Position numbers and translations under genes: made by a program
The notes under the pieces: model-generated
What the model saw: the letters and a program-made list of their open reading frames with translations, nothing else
The model's database searches: none
Told to the model about the DNA's origin: nothing
In this document: positions 15,523 through 23,472 of the stretch, one piece after another
How positions within the stretch are numbered: the first letter of the stretch is position 1
How the letters are laid out: each line of letters opens with the position of its first letter
DNA from: Labilithrix sp.
Lineage (GTDB): Bacteria; Myxococcota; Polyangia; Polyangiales; Polyangiaceae
DNA: 44,113 bases
Assembly: GCA_028287035.1 (NCBI GenBank)
Contig: JAQBQL010000267.1
Location: forward strand, 1-44,113
Direction of reading: 5' to 3'

Positions 15523-15819
15523 ATGAAGCTTTCTCAGACACTCCTCCTCGCTGCCGTCGGCGGCGTCCTCGCGACCGCCACCCTCGCCTGCGGCGAGGAC
15601 AAGCCCGCGACCGATCCCTCCTCGGCCTCCTCCTCCGCCACCCCGGCGGGCTCGGCCACCGCGGGCGACGCGACGGGCACCGATGCCGGCGCGGCCGGCG
15701 CCAAGCACGCGTGCAAGGGCCAGAACGGCTGCAAGGGCCAGGGCGGCTGCAAGACGGACAAGAACGCCTGCAAGGGCCAGAACGGCTGCAAGGGCCAGGG
15801 CGGCTGCAAGTCGGCCTGA
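15523..15819 (+). CDS. Bufferin-like (BufA2-type) Cys-repeat exported peptide, candidate RiPP precursor
   Basis: 98 residues, with GGAG six bases before the ATG. The N-terminal hydrophobic stretch ends at 'ATLAC' (Cys23), a possible but imperfect lipobox. Residues 24-60 are Ala/Ser/Thr linker, then a core of six Cys at 64, 70, 76, 83, 89 and 95: repeats of C-K-G-Q-[NG]-G. Periodic CKGxNxCKGxGxCK peptides of this style are known among bufferin-type metallophores modified by MNIO (DUF692) enzymes. No maturase lies next to it; the only MNIO seen is about 19 kb away. It could be modified in trans, or act as an unmodified Cys-rich metal binder. A strong terminator follows, so it is transcribed as a short unit or as the end of the upstream pair. 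Confidence 0.6.
   Translation: MKLSQTLLLAAVGGVLATATLACGEDKPATDPSSASSSATPAGSATAGDATGTDAGAAGAKHACKGQNGCKGQGGCKTDKNACKGQNGCKGQGGCKSA
15712..15810 (+). repeat. Exact 42-bp duplication inside the Cys-repeat peptide gene
   Basis: Bases 15712-15753 and 15769-15810 are identical over 42 bp and 57 bp apart (19 codons). Each copy encodes three Cys with the same six-residue spacing. Complete identity at synonymous sites indicates a recent duplication or gene conversion rather than protein-level selection alone. Confidence 0.9.
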
Positions 15820-15849
15820 AGCCGGCGCGCTCCCGTCACGGATGAGAGC

Positions 15850-15889
15850 GGGCGTCGCGACCTCGGTCGCGGCGCCCCTTTTCTTTTTG
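15850..15889 (+). terminator. Intrinsic terminator after the Cys-repeat peptide gene
   Basis: A 13-bp stem (GGGCGTCGCGACC pairing with GGTCGCGGCGCCC, one G-U wobble) with a TC loop is followed by CTTTTCTTTTT. It ends nine bases before the stop codon of the convergent gene at 15898, so it serves the plus-strand peptide gene. It is the clearest Rho-independent terminator in the window. Confidence 0.85.
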
Positions 15890-15897
15890 TCGGCCGG

Positions 15898-16650
15898 TCA
15901 GCGGGCCGACAGGTATTGCTCGCGCACCATCACGCCGGTGGGCGCGAGGTTCGTGGCCGACACCGTCGCGCGGTAGTCCGTGAACGTGTGCTCCGCCAGG
16001 TAGCTACGCAGGACGCCGGCGCCGAGGTGCGCGGCGGTCGGCGCGCCGCCTCCGCGGGTCGGCTCGCCGAGGGCGCGCGCGGCGCTCGCCTCGAGGGCGG
16101 CGCTGATCCGGGCCGCGTCCGGGGCGGACAGGCGCCGGCGCGTCGTCTGGACGCTGACCAGCTCACCGCTGGCGCTCAGCTCGAACGTCACCTCTTCGAG
16201 AGGGCCGAGGGAGGCGTCCTCGCCGACCGCGGTGGCGGGGACGTCGAGGCACTTCTGAAGCGTCTCGTTACCGGCAATCGCGGAGCAGGAGACGCCGTGC
16301 TTGGCGGCCCACGCGTCCAGGTCGGCGCGGGTCGACACGTCGAGCGTGAACCCCAGCGCCGGACGCGCGGGCGCGACGGCCGACGCGGAGCTGCGGATGT
16401 TTCCGGCGCCGAGCGCGTGGGCGCGGTCGATCTGCGCGGCGGTCCCGCGCTGGATGGGACACACGAAGGAGGGTGAGATGGCGCGGAGCAGCGGCGCCGC
16501 GAAGGGCATGTGGAGCGCGCCGATGACCCCGGTGAGGGCCACGCCGACGGCGGCCGCACGGAGCCCGAGACGCAGCCACCGCGAGCCACGCGGGGGGGCC
16601 TCCTCGGGGCGCGAGGAACCGGTCGAGACGGGCGTGGATGCTGCGGCCAT
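15898..16650 (-). CDS. Unknown protein with N-terminal membrane anchor
   Basis: 250 residues; I do not recognise the family. Residues 1-25 are polar and Pro/Arg-rich, then one hydrophobic helix (~26-50) anchors a soluble domain with several Cys ('SFVCPIQR', 'HGVSCSAIAG', 'LQKCLDVP') that may form disulphides in the periplasm. The domain carries charged helices and a C-terminal beta-like segment. It lies 90 bp downstream of the lipoprotein globin gene on the same strand and may share its transcript. The ATG at 16650 has no clear Shine-Dalgarno. Real gene by codon pattern and strand continuity; function not inferable. Confidence 0.55.
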   Translation of the reverse strand: MAAASTPVSTGSSRPEEAPPRGSRWLRLGLRAAAVGVALTGVIGALHMPFAAPLLRAISPSFVCPIQRGTAAQIDRAHALGAGNIRSSASAVAPARPALGFTLDVSTRADLDAWAAKHGVSCSAIAGNETLQKCLDVPATAVGEDASLGPLEEVTFELSASGELVSVQTTRRRLSAPDAARISAALEASAARALGEPTRGGGAPTAAHLGAGVLRSYLAEHTFTDYRATVSATNLAPTGVMVREQYLSAR

Positions 16651-16740
16651 GGAATACCTCGGCGAAGACGGCGGGAACGAGGAAGAAGACTCGACGGGAG
16701 GCGGCCCCTGCGCCTCCCTCGAGCGGTGCGGATCAGCGCT

Positions 16741-17472
16741 TCAGGGCGCGACGAACGGGCCCGTCGACGGGGCGCCGGGGGTCGTGACGTCGGGCTTCGT
16801 CGAGGTCAGCGCCGCGGCGAGCGCGTTGAACTCGTCCTGCGTGATCTCGCCGACCTTGGTGGCGGTCGGCTTCACGAGGGTCTGCAGATCGGTCGCGATG
16901 TAGCCGACGAACTTGTCGAAGTTGCCGCTGCCGATGTTGAGCATCGTGTTCGCGCCCTTGTGCGACGAGGCCATGTCGCGGCACGTGTGCATCGGGTTGT
17001 TCGTGTTCGACGTGTCCGCGACCGGCGCGCCAGGATAGGTGCCCTGACCGAGCGCGAAGCCGACGAGACGGGCGAAGCAGACGGTGATCTGCTTGGCGCT
17101 CGGGTGACCCGCCGGGATGGGCATCGCCACCTGGTTGAAGAAGAACGTCTTCAGGTCGGCGTCCGTCAGGATCCGCGTCTCGACCTCCTGCTTCACGAAG
17201 GACTCGAGCCCCGCCTGCCCGCCGAGGCGGTCGTACAGGGAGAGCGTGCCGGCGTCGGAGCCCGCGTCCGTGCCGCTGGTGCCGGACGAGCCCGAGCTAC
17301 CCGACGACCCGGAGCTGCCGGAAGAACCGGAGCTGCCGGAAGAACCGGAGGTGCCCGACGAGCCGGAGCTGCCGGACGACGTGTTGTTGTCGTCGGAACA
17401 GCCGACGACGGTGGATGCGGCAGCGATCGCCAGGATGCTGGCAGAGGCTGCAAGAGCTAGTTTTTTCGACAT
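16741..17472 (-). CDS. Lipoprotein with truncated-haemoglobin domain (group 1-like)
   Basis: 243 residues. Signal peptide with lipobox 'STVVGC' (Cys25), then a ~45-residue Gly/Ser/Thr linker (repeats of SSG) and a globin domain from about residue 78: 'LYDRLGGQAGLESFVKQEV', then 'LTDADLKTFF', and 'CRDMASSHKGANTMLNIG', where the His matches the proximal haem ligand position before 'NFDKFVGYIATDL'. Truncated globins bind O2, NO or peroxide and are normally cytoplasmic; here the protein should sit on a membrane facing the periplasm or outside. AAGGAG lies 10 bases before the ATG. It is divergent from the TonB receptor at 17652 and upstream of the unknown anchored protein. Haem binding is inferred from the motif. 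Confidence 0.75.
   Translation of the reverse strand: MSKKLALAASASILAIAAASTVVGCSDDNNTSSGSSGSSGTSGSSGSSGSSGSSGSSGSSGSSGTSGTDAGSDAGTLSLYDRLGGQAGLESFVKQEVETRILTDADLKTFFFNQVAMPIPAGHPSAKQITVCFARLVGFALGQGTYPGAPVADTSNTNNPMHTCRDMASSHKGANTMLNIGSGNFDKFVGYIATDLQTLVKPTATKVGEITQDEFNALAAALTSTKPDVTTPGAPSTGPFVAP
17280..17385 (-). repeat. 9/18-bp minisatellite encoding the Ser-Ser-Gly linker
   Basis: Units such as CCGGAGCTGCCGGAAGAA recur in tandem and encode the SSG-rich spacer of the lipoprotein globin. Near-identical units favour slippage and length variation between strains without frame loss. Confidence 0.8.
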
Positions 17473-17651
17473 GAGGAACGTTCTCCTTCGAACCGATTCG
17501 GGGGGCTACGCGCCAGGTCGCGCGGCGGATCGGCACGCGAGGAGGAATGGATCTGCCGGCGCGCGCGAGCCGTAGAAGGAGCGCGCGCGCCGCAGCGCAC
17601 GCTTCATGCGTGACACGATTGTGCGCATTCGTGCTATCCCCGGATCGCCCC

Positions 17652-20132
17652 GTGCCATCGCCCCCCGCCCCTCGATCACGCCGCCCGCGCGGCTGCGCTG
17701 CAGCGCTTGCGATGATGCTCGCGCTCGCCGGCCTCACCTCCGCGCGGCGGGTGTCCGCGCACGAGCAGGCGTCGCCCGTCCCGGGTCCGCAGCCGCGCGC
17801 CGCGTGGCCGGACGGCAAGCCGGCCGCGCACGACGTCATCGTCCCGGTCATCCTGATCGTGGGTCCCGACGGCCGCGTCACGAGCGCCGAGGTGGAGGCG
17901 AGCCTCGACGCGCGCTTCGACGCCGCCGCGCTCGATGTGGCACGCGAGTGGACCTTCCGTCCCGCGCTGCGCGACGACAAGCCGGTCGCCGCGCGGGTGC
18001 GGGCGGTGGTTCGTTTCGTGGGCGAGCACGAGGCTGCGCCCGAGGCGGCCGCGCCGCCGGTGACCACTGCGCCCGCGGTCAGCGCGCCGCCGGCCGACGT
18101 GACCCCGGCCCCCGCGCCCGAGGCGAGCCACGTCACGGTGACCGGCCAGCGCGCGCCGCCCCCGCCGCGGAGCGCCTCCGAGGTCACGGTGGAGCGCCCC
18201 ATCCTGGCGGCCAGCCCGCATCGCACCGCGAGCGATCTCCTCCTCACCGTGCCGGGCATGGCGCTCACGCAGCACAGCGGAGAGGGCGCCGCGCACCAGA
18301 TCTTCTTCCGCGGCTTCGACGCCGTGCACGGGCAGGACCTCGAGATCTGGGCGGGCGGCGCGCCGGTGAACGACGTCTCGAACATCCACGGGCAGGGCTA
18401 CGCCGACCTGAACTTCCTCCCGCCCGAGGTCGTGAAGCGGATCCGCTCCTCGCCGGGCAGCTACGACCCGCGGCAGGGCGACTTCGCGGTGGCCGGTAGC
18501 GTGTGGCTCGACCTCGGGTACGACGAGCCCGGCATCACCGCGAAGGCATCGACGGGCCAGTTCAACACACGCCGCTACTTCCTCGGCTATCACCCGAAGG
18601 ACGCCTCGGACGCGACGTTCGCCGCCTTCGAGCTCTACTCGACGGACGGCTTCGGCCCCTCGCGCGCGGCGCGGCGCACGTCCCTCGTGGCGCAGACCGA
18701 GTACCGCATCGGCGACGCGACCGCGCGCATCATGGCTTCGACGTACAGCGCGCGGTTCGACTCGGCCGGCGTGCTCCGCCTGGACGACATCCAGCAGGGC
18801 CGCATCGACCGGCTCGGCTCGTACGACGAGAAGCAGGGCGGAGACTCGGCGCGCTCGCAGGTGGTCCTCGATCTGAGCCACGGCGACAGCGTCGCCCGCT
18901 GGTCGATCGCGCCCTACGTGGTCTTCCGCTCGATGCGCCTCCGCCAGGACTACACGGGCTATCTCGTGACGCCGTTCACCGGCACCGCCGCCCAGGTCGC
19001 CGCCGCGAACGCCGCCTCCGCGCAGGGCAACTCGGAGCAGCAGATCAACGACGCTACGACGCTGGGCATGACCGGCTCGTACCACCGGCACTTTCCGATC
19101 TTCGCCGCGAACGACAGCCTCGAGGCCGGGGTCTCGGCGCGGTACGACCGCATCGAGCAGTCGCAGCGGAAGCTCTCCATCCAGACGAGCGAGGTCACGC
19201 TCGGTGAGGTCGACGCCAGGATCAACGCCACCGACGTCGCGGGTTATCTCGACGCGGCCCTTCATCCGATCCCGCGCGTCACGGTGCGCGGCGGTCTCCG
19301 CATCGATGGTCTCGCCTACGCGACCGAGGACGACGCGGGCGCAGGAGGCCAGCGCCGCGCCGCGCAGGGCGCCCACCTCGGCGCGAAGGGGACGGCTGAC
19401 GTGCTCGTCGTCCCGGGCCTCCGCGCGGTCGTCAGCTACGGCGACGGCTTCCGCTCGCCGCAGGCCAGGAGCCTCCAGGAGGGCGAGAACGCGCCCTTCA
19501 CGAAGGTGCAGAGCTACGAGGCGGGGCTCCGCTACCAGACCGCGCAGATCCGTACGACCGCCTCGGTGTTCCGCACCGTGCTGTCGGACGACCTCGCGTT
19601 CAACCAGGTGACGGCGCGGAACGAGCGCACCCCGCCCACGCGGCGCACCGGCGTCACGGTCGAGATGTCGACGCAGCCGGCGCCCTGGTTCGACGCGGCC
19701 GCGAGCTTCACCTTCACGCGCGCCGAATTCACGAACACCGACGGCGGGTACGCGGCGGGCGACCTCCTGCCGTACGCCCCGCAGGTGGTGGCGCGCACCG
19801 ACGCCGCGTTCACGCCGACCCTCGGCCACGTGCTGAACCGCGCCGTCACTGGCCGGTTCGGGCTCGGCGGCACCGGCGTCGCGCGGCGTCCCCTTCCCTA
19901 CGCGGAGCTCGGCCACGACTACTTCCTCGTCGACGCGCTTGCGAGCGTGCGCATCAAGGAGATCGAGCTCGGGGTGAGCGCCTTCAACCTGCTCGACCTC
20001 GACTGGTACGACGGCGAGTACACCTTCGCGTCGAGCTTCCAGCGCGGCCAGAACCGGTCGCTCGTCCCGGAACGCCACGTCACGGTGGGACCGCCCCGCA
20101 CCGTGATGGCCACGCTGTCTCTCTACCTCTGA
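17652..20132 (+). CDS. TonB-dependent receptor with N-terminal TonB-C domain
   Basis: 826 residues. GTG at 17652 gives an arginine-rich n-region, hydrophobic core and 'VSA-H' cleavage; an ATG at 17547 in frame is possible but adds 35 odd residues. Residues ~60-125 ('VIVPVILIVGPDGRVTSAEV', 'AREWTFRPALRDDKPV') match the C-terminal domain of TonB itself. After a Pro/Ala linker comes a plug ('SDLLLTVPGMAL', 'GEGAAHQIFFRGFDAVHGQD', 'NIHGQGYADLNFLPPEVVKR') and a ~600-residue barrel ending in 'ATLSLYL' with a C-terminal hydrophobic residue. An N-terminal TonB-like domain on a receptor is a known deltaproteobacterial variant. It starts a three-gene unit with two lipoproteins; the substrate is probably a metal complex. 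Confidence 0.85.
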   Translation: MPSPPAPRSRRPRGCAAALAMMLALAGLTSARRVSAHEQASPVPGPQPRAAWPDGKPAAHDVIVPVILIVGPDGRVTSAEVEASLDARFDAAALDVAREWTFRPALRDDKPVAARVRAVVRFVGEHEAAPEAAAPPVTTAPAVSAPPADVTPAPAPEASHVTVTGQRAPPPPRSASEVTVERPILAASPHRTASDLLLTVPGMALTQHSGEGAAHQIFFRGFDAVHGQDLEIWAGGAPVNDVSNIHGQGYADLNFLPPEVVKRIRSSPGSYDPRQGDFAVAGSVWLDLGYDEPGITAKASTGQFNTRRYFLGYHPKDASDATFAAFELYSTDGFGPSRAARRTSLVAQTEYRIGDATARIMASTYSARFDSAGVLRLDDIQQGRIDRLGSYDEKQGGDSARSQVVLDLSHGDSVARWSIAPYVVFRSMRLRQDYTGYLVTPFTGTAAQVAAANAASAQGNSEQQINDATTLGMTGSYHRHFPIFAANDSLEAGVSARYDRIEQSQRKLSIQTSEVTLGEVDARINATDVAGYLDAALHPIPRVTVRGGLRIDGLAYATEDDAGAGGQRRAAQGAHLGAKGTADVLVVPGLRAVVSYGDGFRSPQARSLQEGENAPFTKVQSYEAGLRYQTAQIRTTASVFRTVLSDDLAFNQVTARNERTPPTRRTGVTVEMSTQPAPWFDAAASFTFTRAEFTNTDGGYAAGDLLPYAPQVVARTDAAFTPTLGHVLNRAVTGRFGLGGTGVARRPLPYAELGHDYFLVDALASVRIKEIELGVSAFNLLDLDWYDGEYTFASSFQRGQNRSLVPERHVTVGPPRTVMATLSLYL

Positions 20133-20140
20133 GGTCCATC

Positions 20141-20956
20141 ATGTCCCGTGCCCCGGTCGTCATCTCACTCGCATTCCTCGCCGCTGCCGGCGCCTCCGGC
20201 TGCAGCTCGAACGACGAGAGCAGCTCCACCGCCGGCAAGCGCATCGTCCTCCACACCACGATCGGAGGGGACGCGGCGACGAGGACGAAGCTCACCACCG
20301 GCTTCGGCTGGGACGTGACGCTCTCGAAGGCCGTCATCGCAACGTCCGGCATCTACTACTTCGACGGTCCGCCCCCTACCGCCCTGTTCACGCCCGGCAA
20401 GCGGAAGACCCCCTTCGATCGTTTCGCGAGCCTCTTCGTCGGTACCGCCTACGCGCATCCGGGCCACTACCAGGCGGGCACCGCGCTCGGCGAGGTCCTC
20501 CTCGCAGCGCCCGTTGCCGTCGACCTCCTGGCACCGCCCGCGGCGCTGCCCGATGGCGACGGCATCACCGGCATCTACCGTTCGGCGCGCTTCGTGATCG
20601 CCGCGGCTGCCCCCGCCAACGCCACGCTGAACGGCCACATCGCGGTCGCCGAAGGCGTCGCGACGAAGCACGACGGCTCGTCACCGGCGCCCATCTACTT
20701 CCGCCTGGTCGCCGACTTCGCGGACATCCAGAGCAGCATCAACAACGGCGCCGTCGACGGGTGCGTGCTCGACGAGACGACCGTGACCGACAGCGGGTCG
20801 ATCGCCGCCGAGGTGCGGCCCGCGGTGTGGCTGAACCTCGTCGACTTCGCGCCCCTCGCGCCGGGGAGCGCGGCCGCTCCGACCGAGGCGAAGAACGCCG
20901 GCTTCTCGCAGGGGGTCACCCTCCTCAGCGCCTACCACTTCACTTACGCGAAGTAA
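20141..20956 (+). CDS. Lipoprotein of unknown function, receptor-associated
   Basis: 271 residues. Signal peptide with lipobox 'GASGC' (Cys21). No domain recognised. A His-containing segment 'AHPGHYQAGTALGEVL' followed by 'GITGIYRSARFVIAA' and a C-terminal beta-rich half suggest a ligand- or metal-binding beta-sandwich, but this is only visual. It starts 8 bases after the receptor's stop, so it is co-transcribed with it and with the next lipoprotein; that placement suggests a surface or periplasmic partner that hands ligand to or from the receptor. Confidence 0.65.
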   Translation: MSRAPVVISLAFLAAAGASGCSSNDESSSTAGKRIVLHTTIGGDAATRTKLTTGFGWDVTLSKAVIATSGIYYFDGPPPTALFTPGKRKTPFDRFASLFVGTAYAHPGHYQAGTALGEVLLAAPVAVDLLAPPAALPDGDGITGIYRSARFVIAAAAPANATLNGHIAVAEGVATKHDGSSPAPIYFRLVADFADIQSSINNGAVDGCVLDETTVTDSGSIAAEVRPAVWLNLVDFAPLAPGSAAAPTEAKNAGFSQGVTLLSAYHFTYAK

Positions 20957-20965
20957 GGAGACCCG

Positions 20966-21916
20966 ATGTCCTCGAAGTCCCGCATGTCCTCCGCGCTCGG
21001 CGCCGCCGCGCTCGGCGTCACGCTCCTCGCCTGCAGCAGCGATCCCACCAGCACCGGCAAGGGGACCGAGCGCTTCTCGACGTGGGGGGAGGCGTTCGTC
21101 GAGCAGGGCATCCCGGCCGGTGACGGCGAGAGCGGCTTCGTCGACGGCTGGAGCCTGAAGTACGGCAAGTTCCTCGTCGTCTACAGCGACATCCAGATCG
21201 CCGACGCGGCCGGCAACGTGGTGGCGACGCTCGACGAGCCGCGCTTCGTCGACAACGTGAAGCCCGGCGTGAAGGAGCTCGTCACGTTCCCCGGGCTCGA
21301 GGCGCGCGCCTTCACGCAGGTCAGCTACGCGATCAAGCCCGCCGTCGCCGGCGCGGTGGTGGTCGCCGGAGACCCCGCCGACCTCGCGATGATGGTGCAG
21401 AAGGGCTACTCGCTCTATGTCGAGGGCAAGGCCACGAAGCCCGACCCGGCCGACCCTGCGAAGACCCTGACCAAGACCTTCGCCTGGGGCCTGAAGACCC
21501 AGACGGGCTACCACGATTGCCACGCGGCGGAGGAGAACGGCATCTCGACGGAAGGCGTGGTCATCACGAGCAACCAGACCGACGAGAGCCAGCTCACGAC
21601 GCACGGCGACCACTTCTTCTACGACAGCCTGCAGTCGGGCGACAACGCGAAGCCCACCCGCATCCGGTTCGACGAGAAGGCGGCGGCCGACGACCTCGGC
21701 GACAAGAACGGCGACATCACGCTGGCCGAGCTGTGCAAGGCGAACATCGATCCTTCGCTCTACAACACGTCGGGCCTTCCCGGCTCGACCATCGGGGACT
21801 TCGTCATCTCGCTCGCCCGCACCGTCGGGCACTACCGCGGCGAAGGCGAATGCACCATCAAGCGCATCGATGCGGTCCCGGCCGGCGTCGCCAGCCCGTG
21901 CGACGAGTACCGGTGA
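20966..21916 (+). CDS. Lipoprotein with His-rich and EF-hand-like motifs, receptor-associated
   Basis: 316 residues. Lipobox 'TLLAC' (Cys23) after a short signal peptide. The N-terminal half is beta-rich ('FLVVYSDIQIADAAGNVV'). The C-terminal half carries 'TTHGDHFFYDSL' and, about 30 residues later, 'DKNGDITLAEL', a good EF-hand loop pattern (D-x-N-x-D-x-x-x-x-E). A pair of Cys near the C-terminus may form a disulphide. A metal-binding role for the receptor operon is inferred; no family name can be given. An AAGGAG-like site precedes the ATG and the gap to the upstream gene is only 9 bases. Confidence 0.65.
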   Translation: MSSKSRMSSALGAAALGVTLLACSSDPTSTGKGTERFSTWGEAFVEQGIPAGDGESGFVDGWSLKYGKFLVVYSDIQIADAAGNVVATLDEPRFVDNVKPGVKELVTFPGLEARAFTQVSYAIKPAVAGAVVVAGDPADLAMMVQKGYSLYVEGKATKPDPADPAKTLTKTFAWGLKTQTGYHDCHAAEENGISTEGVVITSNQTDESQLTTHGDHFFYDSLQSGDNAKPTRIRFDEKAAADDLGDKNGDITLAELCKANIDPSLYNTSGLPGSTIGDFVISLARTVGHYRGEGECTIKRIDAVPAGVASPCDEYR

Positions 21917-22134
21917 GCTGAGCCCGGCGCGGCCCGCCGTCCCAGCCGCGCGCGGTCATCTCGGATGCCATCCGGCGCGCGCACGCCAGCGCCGATCCAC
22001 CCGGATTGTTCGTGCTATCGTCGCTCCGGACCGATGACGCAGCTCGACATCGCCGGCTTTCTCGACCTTCCCTTGCTCCCTGTCAGCCCTCTCGGCACGC
22101 GTCTGGGCACGCGTCTCGCCGCGGTCCTGTCGTC
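21917..22134. other. Intergenic region before the DprE-like operon
   Basis: This 218-bp gap probably holds the promoter of the oxidoreductase operon. It contains TTCGTGCTATC at 22009-22019, also found upstream of the TonB receptor at 17628-17638, and an 11-bp direct repeat GGCACGCGTCT at 22094-22104 and 22106-22116 close to the start codon. No terminator with a U-tract was seen. Confidence 0.4.
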
Positions 22135-23472
22135 ATGAGCGGCAGCGAACCGGGCACGCCGACGCTCAGCGCCTGGGGACGCATCGGCGCCCCCGGCCGC
22201 GAGGTCCTCGCGGACAACATCGAGCGCGCCACGATCGGCGCCGCGCTCTGCCGCGGGCTCGGCCGGTCGTACGGCGACGCGTCGCTGCCCGCGCGCGAGG
22301 ACGACAAGGTCGTCGCCACGCGCCTCGCCGACCGCATCATCTCGTTCGACGAGAGCACCGGCCTGCTGCGCGCCGAGGCGGGCCTCGCGCTCGCCGACAT
22401 CAACCGGCTCCTCATGCCGCGCCACTGGTTCACGCCGGTCACGCCCGGCACGAAGTACGTGACGCTCGGCGGGATGGTCGCGAGCGACGTGCACGGCAAG
22501 AACCACCACGTCGACGGCTGCTTCGGCGCGCACGTGACGAAGCTCCACATGCGCCTCGCCGACGAGAGCGTCGTCGACTGCTCGCCCGAGGAGAACGCGG
22601 ATCTCTTCTACGGCACGATCGGCGGCATGGGCCTCCTCGGTCACGTGCTCACGGTCGAGTTCCAGATGCGCTACATCGCGAGCGGCTGGATCACCGCGGA
22701 GACCGAGCGGGTCCGCGGGATCGACGAGTTCCTCGACGTGCTCGGCCATCGCGCCCACGACTGGCCGATGACGATGGGCTGGATCGACTGCCTCAGCACC
22801 GGCAGCTCGATGGGCCGCGGCATCCTCACCGCCGGTCGTTGGGCGACGACGGACGAGGCGCCGCCCGCGCCGCCGCCGCCCCCCGCGCTCCACACGTTCC
22901 CCGTCGAGCTCCCGAACTGGGCGCTCAACCCGCTCACCGCGAAGGCGTTCAACACCGCCTATTACTGGAAGCACTTCGCGCACAAGTGGAGCGGGCTCAT
23001 GACGCCCGATGCGTTCTTCTACCCGCTCGACGCGATCCTCGAGTGGAACCGCGCCTACGGCTCGCGCGGGTTCACCCAGTACCAGTGCGTGCTCCCGCGC
23101 GCTGCCGGACCGCAGGCGGTGCGCACGTTCATGCAGCTCCTCACGAAGCTCGGCGGCGCGTCCCCGCTCTGCGTCATCAAGGACTGCGGGCCCGAGAGCA
23201 AGGCGACCCTGTCGTTCCCGCTCGAGGGCACCTCGATCGCCGTCGACATGGCCGTCTCACCCGACCTCCAGCGCATCGTCGATCACCTGAACGACTTCGT
23301 CATCGAGGTCGGCGGGCGCATCTACCTCGCGAAGGATCGCTTCACGCGCCCCGCCCACTTCCGCGCGATGGAGCCGCGGCTCGATCGCTTCTTCGCGCTG
23401 CGTGATCGCTGGGACCCGAAGAGGCGGTTCCGCAGCGCCCTGTCGGTTCGCCTCTTCGGAGATGCAGCATGA
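22135..23472 (+). CDS. DprE1-like FAD-dependent sugar oxidoreductase
   Basis: 445 residues. The FAD-binding (p-cresol methylhydroxylase-type) fold is shown by 'GRSYGDASL', 'TPGTKYVTLGGMVASDVHGK' with NHH following (D118-H125) and 'GTIGGMGLLGHV'; the C-terminal part has 'GGRIYLAKDRF' with the catalytic Lys. This is the decaprenylphosphoryl-ribose 2'-oxidase family, whose product is reduced by DprE2 to the D-arabinose donor. The stop overlaps the next gene as ATGA, and two DprE2-like SDRs follow. At the position equivalent to the benzothiazinone-target Cys387 of Mycobacterium tuberculosis this protein has Ala369 ('SIAVDM'). The natural substrate here may be another polyprenyl sugar. ATG at 22135 is chosen because residues align from there. 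Confidence 0.8.
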   Translation: MSGSEPGTPTLSAWGRIGAPGREVLADNIERATIGAALCRGLGRSYGDASLPAREDDKVVATRLADRIISFDESTGLLRAEAGLALADINRLLMPRHWFTPVTPGTKYVTLGGMVASDVHGKNHHVDGCFGAHVTKLHMRLADESVVDCSPEENADLFYGTIGGMGLLGHVLTVEFQMRYIASGWITAETERVRGIDEFLDVLGHRAHDWPMTMGWIDCLSTGSSMGRGILTAGRWATTDEAPPAPPPPPALHTFPVELPNWALNPLTAKAFNTAYYWKHFAHKWSGLMTPDAFFYPLDAILEWNRAYGSRGFTQYQCVLPRAAGPQAVRTFMQLLTKLGGASPLCVIKDCGPESKATLSFPLEGTSIAVDMAVSPDLQRIVDHLNDFVIEVGGRIYLAKDRFTRPAHFRAMEPRLDRFFALRDRWDPKRRFRSALSVRLFGDAA

